This document shows, in pieces, positions 8,761-17,498 of a stretch of 32,667 nucleotides of DNA. Under the pieces are notes generated by a model. The model was given only the letters and a program-made list of their open reading frames with translations, was not told the DNA's origin and made no database searches. The translations under genes and the position numbers were made by a program. The stretch lies in contig CAIYWI010000088.1 in NCBI GenBank assembly GCA_903929885.1, forward strand, positions 1 through 32,667. The letters are read 5' to 3'. Every line of letters begins with the position of its first letter. Positions within the stretch are counted from its first letter, which is position 1. Source of the DNA: an uncultured Phycisphaerales bacterium (GTDB taxonomy: Bacteria > Planctomycetota > Phycisphaerae > Phycisphaerales > UBA1924).

Positions 8761-11526
8761 TCAGGACTGCATGACGAACTTGCACTTGGCCGGCGTGGCG
8801 CCATGCTCGTCGAAGAGCATGAGTTCGTTGGCGCCCGAGAGCAGCCACGGGCCCGGGATGGCGTAGCGATGCTGGGGAGGCACCGGCTTGCCGTCGGGCG
8901 TCGCGACCCAGTAGCGGCAGAGATGGCGACCGTTGAGGTAGATCTGCCCCTTGGTCATGCCGCCGAGATCGAGCATGAGTCCGTTGGCGTTCTTCTCGGC
9001 CTGGAAGGAAGCCTTCCACCAGCAGGGCCCCTCGTGCTTCTTGGGGGCGGGTCCGAACGCGGCCGCCGAGGGCGGCTCCCACTTGGCGAAGGAGAGATCG
9101 CAGTCCTCGGTCAGCGTCTCGACCCCCTCCCACACCTCGATGGAATCGGCGGCGAGTTCCTCGTACTCCTTCTCGGGATCGGCGGGATTGAGCAGCGCGA
9201 CCTGGACCTGGAGCGAGCCCTTGTCGATCTGCTCGCCCTCCACGATGAACGTGGTGGGTCCGCTTCGATCCATGCAGCCCAGCGGGGAGTCGTTGAGGAT
9301 GATGATGCCGGACGCCGCGGGACGGTTGAACCGGACGATCAGCGGCGTCTTGCGCTTGTGGCTGATGGTCCACGTCAACCGCTCGGCGACGGTGGTGTCG
9401 CCCTGTCGCATCTCCCAAAGGGGCGAGCGGATGGCCATGGCTTCGAGGGGCTTGCCCGCGACAAGCTTGGGCGCCGGCACCTTGACCGGCGACACCGCGA
9501 AGGCGTGCCCGTAGAGGCCCTTGGGCTCGCCGAGGTTCACGCCCTCGCAGAAGCGACCCATGTTGTCGGCAAGAACGACCACGGACTGACGCCCCTTGCG
9601 CAACGAGAGCGTGACTTCGGCGGCGGCGCCGGGGCCGACGCCCGCCACGCCGGCGGCCTTGCCGTCGCAGAAGACGTGCAGCCGATCGCGACTGAAGGGG
9701 AAGACGGCCTTGACCTTCTTCGTGCCGGGCGACTCGACGCTGAAGCGATACCAGCCGTATCCGAAGGGCACGCCGAGCTTGGCGAGGTCGGAGGGCTCCT
9801 GGATGGCGGCGAAGCGGGCGCTCTCGCCGGTGGCGTAGTCGTCGAGGGCCGCGCACGTGAAGGCCCCCAGCGACGGCGCCTGCACCTTGTCGCCCTTGCC
9901 CTTGGTCGACTCGACGGGCACGAGCTTGCGTTCGCCGTTCTGGCCGATGAGCATGGAGTGCTTCGCGCCCGGCGCGGGAATGGGCGTGCCCTCGGCGGTG
10001 AGCCCGAGCACGCCGATGGCCACCGCATCGTCGCGGAAGAACACGCGATCGACGTCATCCTGCGACACGACCACCAGGGTGAGCCCCTCGTGATCGATGA
10101 TCGCGGGCTTGTCGGCCACGATGTCGAGCTCGATGGGAGAGCCGTTGACCGAGAGCATCGCCCGCGTGCCGGCGGGGCCGAAGCACACGAGCGTCTGGCC
10201 CACGAAGCCCAGGGCCGACACGTTGCAGTAGTCGAGCCGGGATCGCCCCGCGACATTCACGTCGAAGAGGCACCACGCCACGCCCTCGCGGGGCAGCCAC
10301 ACCGGGAGCGTCCAGCCGTCGCCGAGCATCATCTCGACGTGCTGCGCCTTGCCGTTGGTCGCCGTCTCGTCGCCGAAGAGGAAGACCACCCCGCCCTGCG
10401 ACCCCACGCCGTGGATCACCGAGCACCCGCCCCGCTGCGTCTCGCCCTTGGCCTTGCGACCCTCGACCGCCTCGGGCGCCTCGTGCGACGGCGCGAGGCT
10501 CACCGGGCGATACTGGGGATCGAGGTTGGCAAAGACGCGACCGAAGCGGCTGGCGAACGTCGCGATGCGACGCACCGCCGAATACGCGTTGCGAGGGCGC
10601 CCCGATTCGTCGAGCAGCGACTGCGGCTCCGAAGCCGCCGTCACGAACGAGGCCGGATCCTGCGCGGTCCGCCCGCCCCCGAAGCCGAAGTTGATGCCCG
10701 CACAGAAAGACTGCACCGTGAACTGACCGCCCGCGGCGAGGATCTCCGCCGCTCGGCGGAGGGCGGTGCGCGACGAGACCGGCGCGGCCGAAGGGCGGCC
10801 CCACGTGTCGGGCTCGTAGCTCAGCAGGTCGACCACCATGCGGGGCTGTTCGGGCCGCACCACCGAGAGTTGACGCAACTGTTCAAGCGGATTCTCGGTG
10901 TCGGACCAGCCGTCGATCTGCCCCTCGACGTTGGCCCAGAGCTGGTTGTCGTTGATGATCGGGACGGTGAGGCCCGACTCGCGAAGGTAGCGGTTGATCT
11001 CGCCGAGATAGGCCGCGGCCAGGTCGTCGTCGCCGCAGGTCCACTCGCTCTCGACCTGCAACAGGACGATCGAGCCGCCCGAGCCGGCGGCGGTGACCTG
11101 CCAGCCGCGAATCTGGTCGGCCAGGGCGGTGATGAACTTCGACGCGGCGTCGAGGAACGCGCCCCCGGAGGTGCGGAGGCGACCCGAGGCGGGTTCCACG
11201 AGCCACGCCGGAATGCCGCCCAAGTCGGCCGAGGCGTTCACGTAGGGCCCGACGCCCAGCTTGCAGAACATGCCCGCCTTGCTGATCAGGTCGATGAAGT
11301 ACCGCAGGTCGTTGTCGCCGGTGAAGTCGAGGCGGCCCGGTCGCGGCTCGTGCCGGTTCCAGAAGACGGGGGTCTCGATGAGGTTGAAGCCGGCGAGCTT
11401 GGCCGCATGGATGCGATCGGCCCACGTCTCGCGAGGCAGTCTCGCGTACGGCACCCTGGCGCCGACCAGCCAGATCCGGCGACCGTCGATCGAGAAACTG
11501 CGTGCATCGTGGGTTACCGAAGGCAT
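8761..11526 (-). CDS. GH35 beta-galactosidase homologue with altered active site
   Basis: A 921-residue protein with GH35 architecture. The N-terminal half is a TIM-barrel (FNLIETPVFWNRHEP at 47-61, then GGIPAWLVEP at 103-112). It is followed by jelly-roll domains and a C-terminal sandwich with GQIYLNGRHLCRYW and a terminal GPWLLSGANELMLF segment, as in family members. No signal peptide is visible, so it is probably cytoplasmic. The catalytic motifs deviate. The usual ENE of the acid/base strand reads E159-S160-E161. In the strand where GH35 enzymes carry the nucleophile Glu (pattern MVxE...DxWG) this protein has D233 in MVVDLLSYEPDTWG. The family would cleave beta-galactosides, but these changes make ordinary retaining catalysis uncertain. 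The nearest upstream gene is divergent and unrelated. The ATG at 11526 is preceded by no strong ribosome binding site. Confidence 0.85.
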   Translation of the reverse strand: MPSVTHDARSFSIDGRRIWLVGARVPYARLPRETWADRIHAAKLAGFNLIETPVFWNRHEPRPGRLDFTGDNDLRYFIDLISKAGMFCKLGVGPYVNASADLGGIPAWLVEPASGRLRTSGGAFLDAASKFITALADQIRGWQVTAAGSGGSIVLLQVESEWTCGDDDLAAAYLGEINRYLRESGLTVPIINDNQLWANVEGQIDGWSDTENPLEQLRQLSVVRPEQPRMVVDLLSYEPDTWGRPSAAPVSSRTALRRAAEILAAGGQFTVQSFCAGINFGFGGGRTAQDPASFVTAASEPQSLLDESGRPRNAYSAVRRIATFASRFGRVFANLDPQYRPVSLAPSHEAPEAVEGRKAKGETQRGGCSVIHGVGSQGGVVFLFGDETATNGKAQHVEMMLGDGWTLPVWLPREGVAWCLFDVNVAGRSRLDYCNVSALGFVGQTLVCFGPAGTRAMLSVNGSPIELDIVADKPAIIDHEGLTLVVVSQDDVDRVFFRDDAVAIGVLGLTAEGTPIPAPGAKHSMLIGQNGERKLVPVESTKGKGDKVQAPSLGAFTCAALDDYATGESARFAAIQEPSDLAKLGVPFGYGWYRFSVESPGTKKVKAVFPFSRDRLHVFCDGKAAGVAGVGPGAAAEVTLSLRKGRQSVVVLADNMGRFCEGVNLGEPKGLYGHAFAVSPVKVPAPKLVAGKPLEAMAIRSPLWEMRQGDTTVAERLTWTISHKRKTPLIVRFNRPAASGIIILNDSPLGCMDRSGPTTFIVEGEQIDKGSLQVQVALLNPADPEKEYEELAADSIEVWEGVETLTEDCDLSFAKWEPPSAAAFGPAPKKHEGPCWWKASFQAEKNANGLMLDLGGMTKGQIYLNGRHLCRYWVATPDGKPVPPQHRYAIPGPWLLSGANELMLFDEHGATPAKCKFVMQS

Positions 11527-11855
11527 CGGAGGTCAGGCTCCCCTGTGGGAGGAATGGAATCCGGCCGACGCATCGTCACGTCGCCGTGCCTGCCCGTTCC
11601 CGCGAGCCGCGACCGGGTCCCCCTACCTTCTTCCGAACCTCGCCAGAGGCCTGCGGAAGGCGAATCAGGAGCGACCGGTGGGTGCGAATACGCATGCAGC
11701 CGGGCGGCCTATTGCTGTGGGTCAAGCGTAGGTGCGGCATCCCGGAATCGCAAACAACGCGTCCGACGCGCCAACGATCATCGCCTTCCTCCGCCGCCCT
11801 TGCGGGCCGTCGCTCCTCCTCCTTCCGCCTCCGCCCCGATCGATTCGCCCACGCC
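11527..11855. other. intergenic region between divergent GH35 and TolC-like genes
   Basis: This gap should contain the promoters of both divergent genes. I found no convincing RNA gene, terminator or small gene. A short inverted repeat, GCGTC-C-GACGC, lies near 11760. An open frame runs through from 11502 into the TolC-like gene, but its translation before 11856 has no family features and overlaps the start of the GH35 gene. Confidence 0.5.
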
Positions 11856-13670
11856 ATGCCACGCCGCGCCAAACCCTATTTTCTTGGTGTTTCCGCCGCA
11901 TTCTCGGCGGCGGTGATCGCCCCGGGTTGTCGCGACGCGGGCCAGTCTCGGGTGGAGCAACGGGTCGAGCGGATCCTCCGCGAGGGAGGCGAAAAGATTC
12001 TTGCGGAACCGGTGGCTTCCACGCGGACGACGCCCGTCCAGTACCCCAAGGACCTCACAAACACCAAGCGGCCCGACTCGGCGCTGACGCTGCAGCCCCC
12101 CACCACGAACCCCGCGCCGGGCGACCTTCGATACAGCCCGGCGTCGGAGAAGCGCGACGTGGCCGAGCGTCTTCGCCGCTACGCCGCGGCCGAGGGCCTG
12201 CTCATCGCCGAGGGCATGGAGGGCATGGACGCGCCCGACGCCTCGATTCCGCGGCTGTCGCTGACGGACGCCTTGACGGCGGCGCAGCGGACGGGCCGCG
12301 AGTATCGCAACGCCGAGGAGGACTTCATCCTCGCCTCGATCCGGCTGCTGATCGAGCGGCACCTGTGGGGTCCGCGACTCTTCAACGACACCACGGTCGG
12401 CATCGGCGCCGACGGGGTGGAGGGCTCGTTCGACCACGCGCTCGACATCATCAACCAGCTCAAGGCCACCAGGCGCCTGCCCTACGGCGGGAGCGTGGAG
12501 GCGGCGTGGATCGTGAACGCCACCGACCAGCTTCGCGAGCAGGCGACCGAGGGATACCGCCAGTCATCGCGTCTGGCCCTGTCGGGCACGGTGCCGCTGC
12601 TTCGAGGCGCGGGCGAGGTCGCTCGCGAGGACCTCATCCAGGCCGAGCGGGACCTGATCTACCAGGCCCGCACCTTCGAACGGTTCCGTCGCGAGCTGCT
12701 CGTGAGCATCGCGTCGGACTACTTCGAGCTCATCCAGAGCCGCCAGGCCATCGAGAACCAGCAGCGTCAGTTGCAGAGCTTCCGCCTGCTCGAGAAGGAG
12801 ACCGCGGCGAAGGTCGCCGCGGGACGACTCGACGCCTTCCAGGTGGGCAACGCGAGCAACCGCGTGCAGTCCGCGCTGTCGAAACTGGCCTCGCTGGTCG
12901 ACCAGCACATCTTCCGCCTCGAGCGGTTCAAGATCCGCCTGGGCCTTGCGGTCGACGAGCCCATCTCCATCTCGGGCGAGCTGACGGAGCTGCCCGAGCC
13001 CGAGGTGGACGTCACCCGTGCGGCCGAACTCGCGCTCGACTACCGGCTCGACCTGCAGAACGAGCGAGACCGGCTCGACGACGCGCGTCGCGCCGTGGCC
13101 AATGCCCGCAACGCCCTGCTCCCCGACCTGAACCTCCGCGGCGAACTGAGCATCCCCACCGATCCCGACGATCCGACTGGCGGACTGTCGATCAGCGCCG
13201 ACGAACTCGACTATGCCGCGTCGGCGACGCTGAGCCTGCCGCTCGACCGCGAGCCCGAGCGGCTTCGCCTGCGAGCCTCGATGATCCAGCTCCAGCGGCA
13301 GGCCCGCGAGTACGAGCAGGATCGGGACAACGTGATCGTCGAGGTGCGGGACTCGCTGCGGCGGATCGACAACGCCCGCATCCAGCTGTCGATCGCCGAG
13401 CGTCAGGTGGAGATCAACCGCGAGCGACTGCGCGGCCTGCAGTTGCAGATCGACACCGTGGAGCCGCAGACGATCATCGACGCCGAGAACGACCTGCTCG
13501 ATGCCGAGAACAGCCGCGACGCGGCGCGGACCGCCCTTCGCGACTCGGTGCTCAACTACCTGCTGGCCTCGGACCAGTTGCGCGTGGGCCGCGACGGTGC
13601 CTTCACGCCCCTTCCCGGCATGGAGTCGTCCGGGCTTCCCGGCTCCCCCGCGGCTCCGGCTGCGCCGTGA
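11856..13670 (+). CDS. TolC-family outer membrane efflux protein
   Basis: A 604-residue protein of the outer membrane factor (TolC/OEP) type, expected to form the trimeric exit duct of a type I secretion or multidrug export system. I placed the start at the ATG at 11856, which is followed by a basic stretch and a hydrophobic segment ending in APGC (C25). This is a signal peptide and possibly a weak lipobox. Downstream come long, Gln/Arg/Glu-rich amphipathic helices in two related halves. The first is around ESIRLLIERHLWG to QSRQAIENQQRQL, the second around ALDYRLDLQNERDRLDDAR to the C-terminus, with the Asn-Ala-Leu-Leu-Pro-Asp-Leu-Asn turn typical of OEP repeats. No inner membrane pump or adaptor gene is next to it, so its partner is elsewhere. 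Confidence 0.85.
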   Translation: MPRRAKPYFLGVSAAFSAAVIAPGCRDAGQSRVEQRVERILREGGEKILAEPVASTRTTPVQYPKDLTNTKRPDSALTLQPPTTNPAPGDLRYSPASEKRDVAERLRRYAAAEGLLIAEGMEGMDAPDASIPRLSLTDALTAAQRTGREYRNAEEDFILASIRLLIERHLWGPRLFNDTTVGIGADGVEGSFDHALDIINQLKATRRLPYGGSVEAAWIVNATDQLREQATEGYRQSSRLALSGTVPLLRGAGEVAREDLIQAERDLIYQARTFERFRRELLVSIASDYFELIQSRQAIENQQRQLQSFRLLEKETAAKVAAGRLDAFQVGNASNRVQSALSKLASLVDQHIFRLERFKIRLGLAVDEPISISGELTELPEPEVDVTRAAELALDYRLDLQNERDRLDDARRAVANARNALLPDLNLRGELSIPTDPDDPTGGLSISADELDYAASATLSLPLDREPERLRLRASMIQLQRQAREYEQDRDNVIVEVRDSLRRIDNARIQLSIAERQVEINRERLRGLQLQIDTVEPQTIIDAENDLLDAENSRDAARTALRDSVLNYLLASDQLRVGRDGAFTPLPGMESSGLPGSPAAPAAP

Positions 13671-13691
13671 CGCCGAGGGCCGCAGGGCGTG

Positions 13692-13697
13692 TACCCT
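13692..13697 (+). promoter_or_regulatory. -10-like box TACCCT, leaderless promoter candidate
   Basis: TACCCT ends 5 bases before the ATG at 13703. GTGACG at 13667-13672 matches four of six -35 positions and overlaps the stop codon of the upstream gene, with a somewhat long 19-base spacer. There is no ribosome binding site between the box and the ATG. Confidence 0.5.
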
Positions 13698-13702
13698 GCT
13701 CC

Positions 13703-15514
13703 ATGCGACACTTCGCGACCGCCGCACTCCTGGCCGTCATCGCTTCCTGCTCCGCCAGGGCCTTTGCGCAGGCCCCGGCCGACGTACCCGGCATGGCCGC
13801 CTTGCCCCGCAGCGAGATGGAGCCGGTGCTGCGCGGCTTCGACGCCGACCGCGGTGCGCTGATGCGTGCGTTTCCGGCCGCCGACTCGCCCGAGCACGCC
13901 GCCCGAATGAAGGCGTATTACGAGTCGACGCTCGCCGGACTCGACGCGATGGCCTTCGAGGCGATGACGCTCGAGGCCAAGGTCGACTGGGTGATGCTCC
14001 GCAACCACGTCCGTCACTCCCTGCACCAACTCGAGACCGCCGCGAAGGAGCGGGCCCTCACGACCGACCTGGTGCCATTCGCGCCCGAGCTGCTCGCCTT
14101 CGCCGAGGCGAGGCGACGCATCATCGCCGGCGACCCCCGTCGGGCCGCCGACGACCTTGAATCGCTTCGCGTGAAGGTCGATCAAGCCCGCTCGCACCTT
14201 GCCCGCCGGCTGGACGAGCGGAAGGCTCCGCCCACCGCCGCCGAGCGTTCGGATGCAAGGCGAAGCTGGCTGCTGCTCGAGCGGCTTCGCGGATCGCTCC
14301 GCGAATGGCACTCCTTCCGCGACGGGTACGACCCGCTCTTCTCGTGGTGGACGCGCGAACCCTTCAAGGCCGCGCAGCAGTCGCTCGACGCGCATGCGAA
14401 TCTCGTGAAGGAACGCCTCATGGGCGTGACGCCCGAGACGCCCGACCCGATCATCGGCGTCCCCATCGGTCGCGAGGCCCTCGAGGCCGAGCTCCGCTTC
14501 GCGATGATTCCCTACACGCCCGAGGAGCTGCTCGCCATCGGCGAACGCGAGTTCGCGTGGTGCCAGGCCGAACTCAAGAAGGCCGCCGCCGCCATGAACT
14601 GCGGCGACGACTGGCGCAAGGCCCTCGAGCTCACCAAGCAATCCCACGTGGAACCCGGTGAGCAACCCGCCCTCATCCGCGAACTCGCCGACGACGCCGT
14701 CCGCTTCCTCAAGGCCAACGACCTCATCACCGTTCCTCCCATGGCCGAGGAGACCTGGCGCATGGAGATGATGTCGCCCGAGCGCCAGCGCGTCGCACCC
14801 TTCTTCCTCGGCGGCGAATCCATCATCGTCTCCTTCCCCACCGACACGATGTGCCACGCCGACAAGTGCATGAGCATGCGGGGCAACAACCGCCACTTCG
14901 CCCACGCCACCGTCTTTCACGAGCTCATCCCCGGCCACCATCTCCAGCAGTTCATGAACGCCCGAAGCATGGTGCACCGCGCCATCTTCGACACGCCCTT
15001 CTGGACCGAAGGATGGGCCCTGCACTGGGAGATGCTCATGTGGGACAAGGGCTATCACGCCACGCCCATGGACCGCATGGGCGCGCTCTTCTGGCGCACC
15101 CACCGATGCGCACGCATCGTCTTCTCCATCAAGTTCCACCTCGGCGAGATGACCCCGCAGGAATGCGTCGACCTGCTCGTCGATCGCGTCGGCCATGAAC
15201 GCGCCAACGCCGAGGGCGAGGTGCGACGCTCGCTCTCGGGCGACTACGGCCCCACCTACCAACTGGCCTACATGGTCGGCGGCCTGCAGTTCCGCGCCTT
15301 GCACAAGGAACTCGTCGCGTCGGGCCGCATGACCGACCGCGACTTCCACGACGCCATCATCAAGGGCAACGCCATGCCCGTCGAGATGATCCGCGCCCTG
15401 CTCACCCGCCAGGCCCCGCCCCGCGACTTCGCGACCGCCTGGCGATTCGACGACGTGCTCCACCCCCCCGCTCCCGCCGCCTCGCCCCAGGCCGCCCAGG
15501 AACCCGCTCGATGA
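13703..15514 (+). CDS. exported DUF885 family metallopeptidase-like protein
   Basis: A 603-residue DUF885 protein. The N-terminus is a plausible signal peptide (hydrophobic about 5-15, cleavage near AFA-QA), so it is probably periplasmic. The family's gluzincin-like zinc site is clear: HELIPGHH (H406, E407, H412 or H413) and a downstream Glu in FWTEGWALHWE (E436). The Arg/Trp-rich C-terminal helices match full-length members. DUF885 proteins are thought to be peptidases but few have been characterised. Its stop codon overlaps the start of the 4-hydroxyproline epimerase gene in an ATGA arrangement, giving translational coupling. This suggests, by context only, that it may release hydroxyproline or proline from small peptides such as collagen fragments. 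Confidence 0.85.
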   Translation: MRHFATAALLAVIASCSARAFAQAPADVPGMAALPRSEMEPVLRGFDADRGALMRAFPAADSPEHAARMKAYYESTLAGLDAMAFEAMTLEAKVDWVMLRNHVRHSLHQLETAAKERALTTDLVPFAPELLAFAEARRRIIAGDPRRAADDLESLRVKVDQARSHLARRLDERKAPPTAAERSDARRSWLLLERLRGSLREWHSFRDGYDPLFSWWTREPFKAAQQSLDAHANLVKERLMGVTPETPDPIIGVPIGREALEAELRFAMIPYTPEELLAIGEREFAWCQAELKKAAAAMNCGDDWRKALELTKQSHVEPGEQPALIRELADDAVRFLKANDLITVPPMAEETWRMEMMSPERQRVAPFFLGGESIIVSFPTDTMCHADKCMSMRGNNRHFAHATVFHELIPGHHLQQFMNARSMVHRAIFDTPFWTEGWALHWEMLMWDKGYHATPMDRMGALFWRTHRCARIVFSIKFHLGEMTPQECVDLLVDRVGHERANAEGEVRRSLSGDYGPTYQLAYMVGGLQFRALHKELVASGRMTDRDFHDAIIKGNAMPVEMIRALLTRQAPPRDFATAWRFDDVLHPPAPAASPQAAQEPAR

Positions 15515-16464
15515 TCCCCATCAAGGTCGTCGATTCGCACACCGAAGGCGAACCCACCCGCGTCGTCGTCAAGGGCGGGCCCGATCTGGGCGGCGGCGCC
15601 GTCGCCGCGCAGGCCGCCGTCTTCCGCGAACGATTCGACTGGTTCCGCTCCGCCGTCGTCAACGAGCCCCGCGGCTGCGACGCCCTCGTCGGCGCGCTGG
15701 TCGTGCCCGCCGCCGACCCCGCCGCGACCTGCGGCGTGATCTTCTTCAACAACGTGGGCCTGCTCAACGCCTGCGGCCACGGCACCATCGGCCTGGCCGC
15801 CACGCTCGTTCATCTTGGTCGCGCCGCGCCGGGCGACACGCTGACCTTCGAAACGCCCGTGGGACTCGTCCGGGCCACGCCCCTAGCCGACGGCGAGGTC
15901 GAGATCCGCAACGTGCCCTCCCGCCGCAGCCGCGCCGATGTCGCCGTCTCGTTCATGTTCGAGGGAGCGTCTTGCACCGTCCGGGGCGACATCGCCTGGG
16001 GTGGCAACTGGTTCTTCCTCGCCTCGGACCACGGGCTCGACCTTTCGCTCGCCAACCTCGATCGACTCACCGCCTTCTCGTGGGCCATCCGCCAGGCGCT
16101 CGAATCATCCGGCATCAGAGGCGACGACGGCGGCGTCATCGACCACGTCGAGCTCTTCGGGCCTCCCTCGCGCGATGACTGCGACAGCCGCAACTTCGTC
16201 CTCTGTCCGGGCAAGGCGTACGACCGCTCGCCCTGCGGCACCGGCACCAGCGCCAAGATGGCCTGCCTTCACGCCGCCGGACAACTCCGGATCGGCGAGC
16301 CCTGGCGACAGGAAAGCATCATCGGCAGCCGCTTCACCGGCACGATCGCCGCCGTCGAGCGAGGCAACGTCCTGCCGGTCATCCGCGGCAGCGCGTTCAT
16401 CACCGCGCACGCAACCCTGCACCTCGACCCTCGCGATCCCTTCCGCCACGGCATCAAGCCCTGA
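15511..16464 (+). CDS. proline racemase family protein, probable 4-hydroxyproline 2-epimerase
   Basis: A 317-residue proline racemase superfamily enzyme. Both catalytic cysteines are present: C88 in NACGHGTIG and C242 in SPCGTGTSA. This argues for racemase or epimerase activity instead of the dehydratase subgroup, which lacks one of them. The N-terminal DSHTEGEPTRVV is the typical family start. Together with the next gene, a DapA-family enzyme, this points to conversion of trans-4-hydroxy-L-proline to cis-4-hydroxy-D-proline, the first step of bacterial hydroxyproline catabolism. No signal peptide is present, so it is cytosolic. The ATG overlaps the DUF885 stop by four bases. The D-hydroxyproline oxidase and the ketoglutarate semialdehyde dehydrogenase of the pathway are not in this window. 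Confidence 0.88.
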   Translation: MIPIKVVDSHTEGEPTRVVVKGGPDLGGGAVAAQAAVFRERFDWFRSAVVNEPRGCDALVGALVVPAADPAATCGVIFFNNVGLLNACGHGTIGLAATLVHLGRAAPGDTLTFETPVGLVRATPLADGEVEIRNVPSRRSRADVAVSFMFEGASCTVRGDIAWGGNWFFLASDHGLDLSLANLDRLTAFSWAIRQALESSGIRGDDGGVIDHVELFGPPSRDDCDSRNFVLCPGKAYDRSPCGTGTSAKMACLHAAGQLRIGEPWRQESIIGSRFTGTIAAVERGNVLPVIRGSAFITAHATLHLDPRDPFRHGIKP

Positions 16465-16531
16465 TGCCGCGAACCGGACGCGAGCGAGTCCCTCGATCGC
16501 ACGCACCCCCACCCTCGAGAAAGTTCGCCCC

Positions 16532-17443
16532 GTGAATCAACGCCACTGGACCGGTGTCATCCCTGCCATCACCACCCCGTTCCACGCCGATCTCTCGATC
16601 GACGAGGACTTCCTGCGCCGTCACGCCGCGACGCTGATGGATGCGGGCTGCACGGGCATCGTCTCGCCCGGTTCGCTTGGCGAGGGTTCCGCGATCACCC
16701 CGCCCGAACGGATCGTGATCTGGCGGGCGCTTCGGGAAGCGGTGGGCACGAGGGGCCACCTTGTCGCGGCCATCGCCTCGGCATCCACCGCCGAGGCGGT
16801 CGCCGCGGCGCGTGACGCCGAGCGGTGCGGCTGCGACGGGCTGATGGTCCTGCCCCCCTACGTCTACAAGGGCACCTGGCGAGAGACCCGCGCCCACGTG
16901 GCCGCGGTCATGCGGGCCACGCCGCTGTCGTGCATGCTCTACAACAACCCGATCGCCTACGGCATCGACTTCACGCCGGCGCAGATCGCCGAACTGGCCG
17001 CCGACCACGGGAACCTCCATGCGGTGAAGGAATCGAGCGCGGACGTGCGACGGTTCGCGGCCATCCGCGAGCTTGTCGGCTCGCGACTGGCCCTGCTCGC
17101 CGGGGTCGACGACCTCATCGTCGAGGCCGTCGCCTCTGGCGCGGTCGGTTGGATCGCCGGACTCGTCAACGCATTGCCGGCAGAGTCGGTCCGACTCTTC
17201 GACCTCGCCAGGGCGGGCAAGGCACGGGAGGCCGACGAACTCCTGCTGTGGTTCCTGCCGCTGCTGCGGATGGACACCACCTTCGACTTCGTGCAGCTGA
17301 TCAAGCTCGTGCAGGCGAGGGTGGGCCTCGTGAATGCCGCAGGGGCGCTGACCAGGCCGCCGCGGCTCATGCCCGAGGGAGAGCACCTCCGTCACGCGAT
17401 GGCGACCATCGACCGCTGCCTGGCGTGCCGGCCGCGGACCTGA
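16532..17443 (+). CDS. DapA-family lyase, probable pyrroline-4-hydroxy-2-carboxylate deaminase
   Basis: A 303-residue dihydrodipicolinate synthase/N-acetylneuraminate lyase family protein of normal length. The Schiff-base lysine is K166 in HAVKESSAD and the conserved Tyr is Y137 in LYNNP. The GTTGE motif of DapA is replaced by GSLGEG near residue 47. The start is the GTG at 16532, because homology begins right after it with WTGVIPAITTPF. DapA-family members cover lysine synthesis, sialate cleavage and sugar-acid pathways. Its place directly after a 4-hydroxyproline epimerase makes the deaminase that forms alpha-ketoglutarate semialdehyde the best guess. It lies 67 bases downstream, probably in the same transcript. 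Confidence is high for family and moderate for substrate. Confidence 0.82.
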   Translation: MNQRHWTGVIPAITTPFHADLSIDEDFLRRHAATLMDAGCTGIVSPGSLGEGSAITPPERIVIWRALREAVGTRGHLVAAIASASTAEAVAAARDAERCGCDGLMVLPPYVYKGTWRETRAHVAAVMRATPLSCMLYNNPIAYGIDFTPAQIAELAADHGNLHAVKESSADVRRFAAIRELVGSRLALLAGVDDLIVEAVASGAVGWIAGLVNALPAESVRLFDLARAGKAREADELLLWFLPLLRMDTTFDFVQLIKLVQARVGLVNAAGALTRPPRLMPEGEHLRHAMATIDRCLACRPRT

Positions 17444-17459
17444 ACGCCCCTGCCCCCTG

Positions 17460-17465
17460 TATCAT
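17460..17465 (+). promoter_or_regulatory. -10-like box TATCAT upstream of MgtC gene
   Basis: TATCAT lies about 33 bases before the ATG at 17499 and just downstream of the DapA-family stop. A GGAG sequence about 9 bases before the ATG can serve as ribosome binding site. I found no good -35 match, so this is a tentative separate promoter for the MgtC-like gene. Confidence 0.35.
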
Positions 17466-17498
17466 CGCGAGTCCCGACGCCTCCACGGAGCACCACGC

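Noticed and set aside
11502..11855. N-terminal extension of the TolC-like gene
   Set aside because: It overlaps the start of the divergent GH35 gene and lacks any outer membrane factor features; the signal peptide begins at 11856.
8803..11916. Plus-strand open frame of about 1040 codons
   Set aside because: It lies opposite the GH35 gene and has no recognisable motif; the low-complexity charged composition is typical of a shadow frame.
11732..13702. Upstream extension of the DUF885 frame across the TolC-like gene
   Set aside because: The translation is an out-of-frame reading of the TolC-like gene; a signal peptide and promoter box place the true start at 13703.
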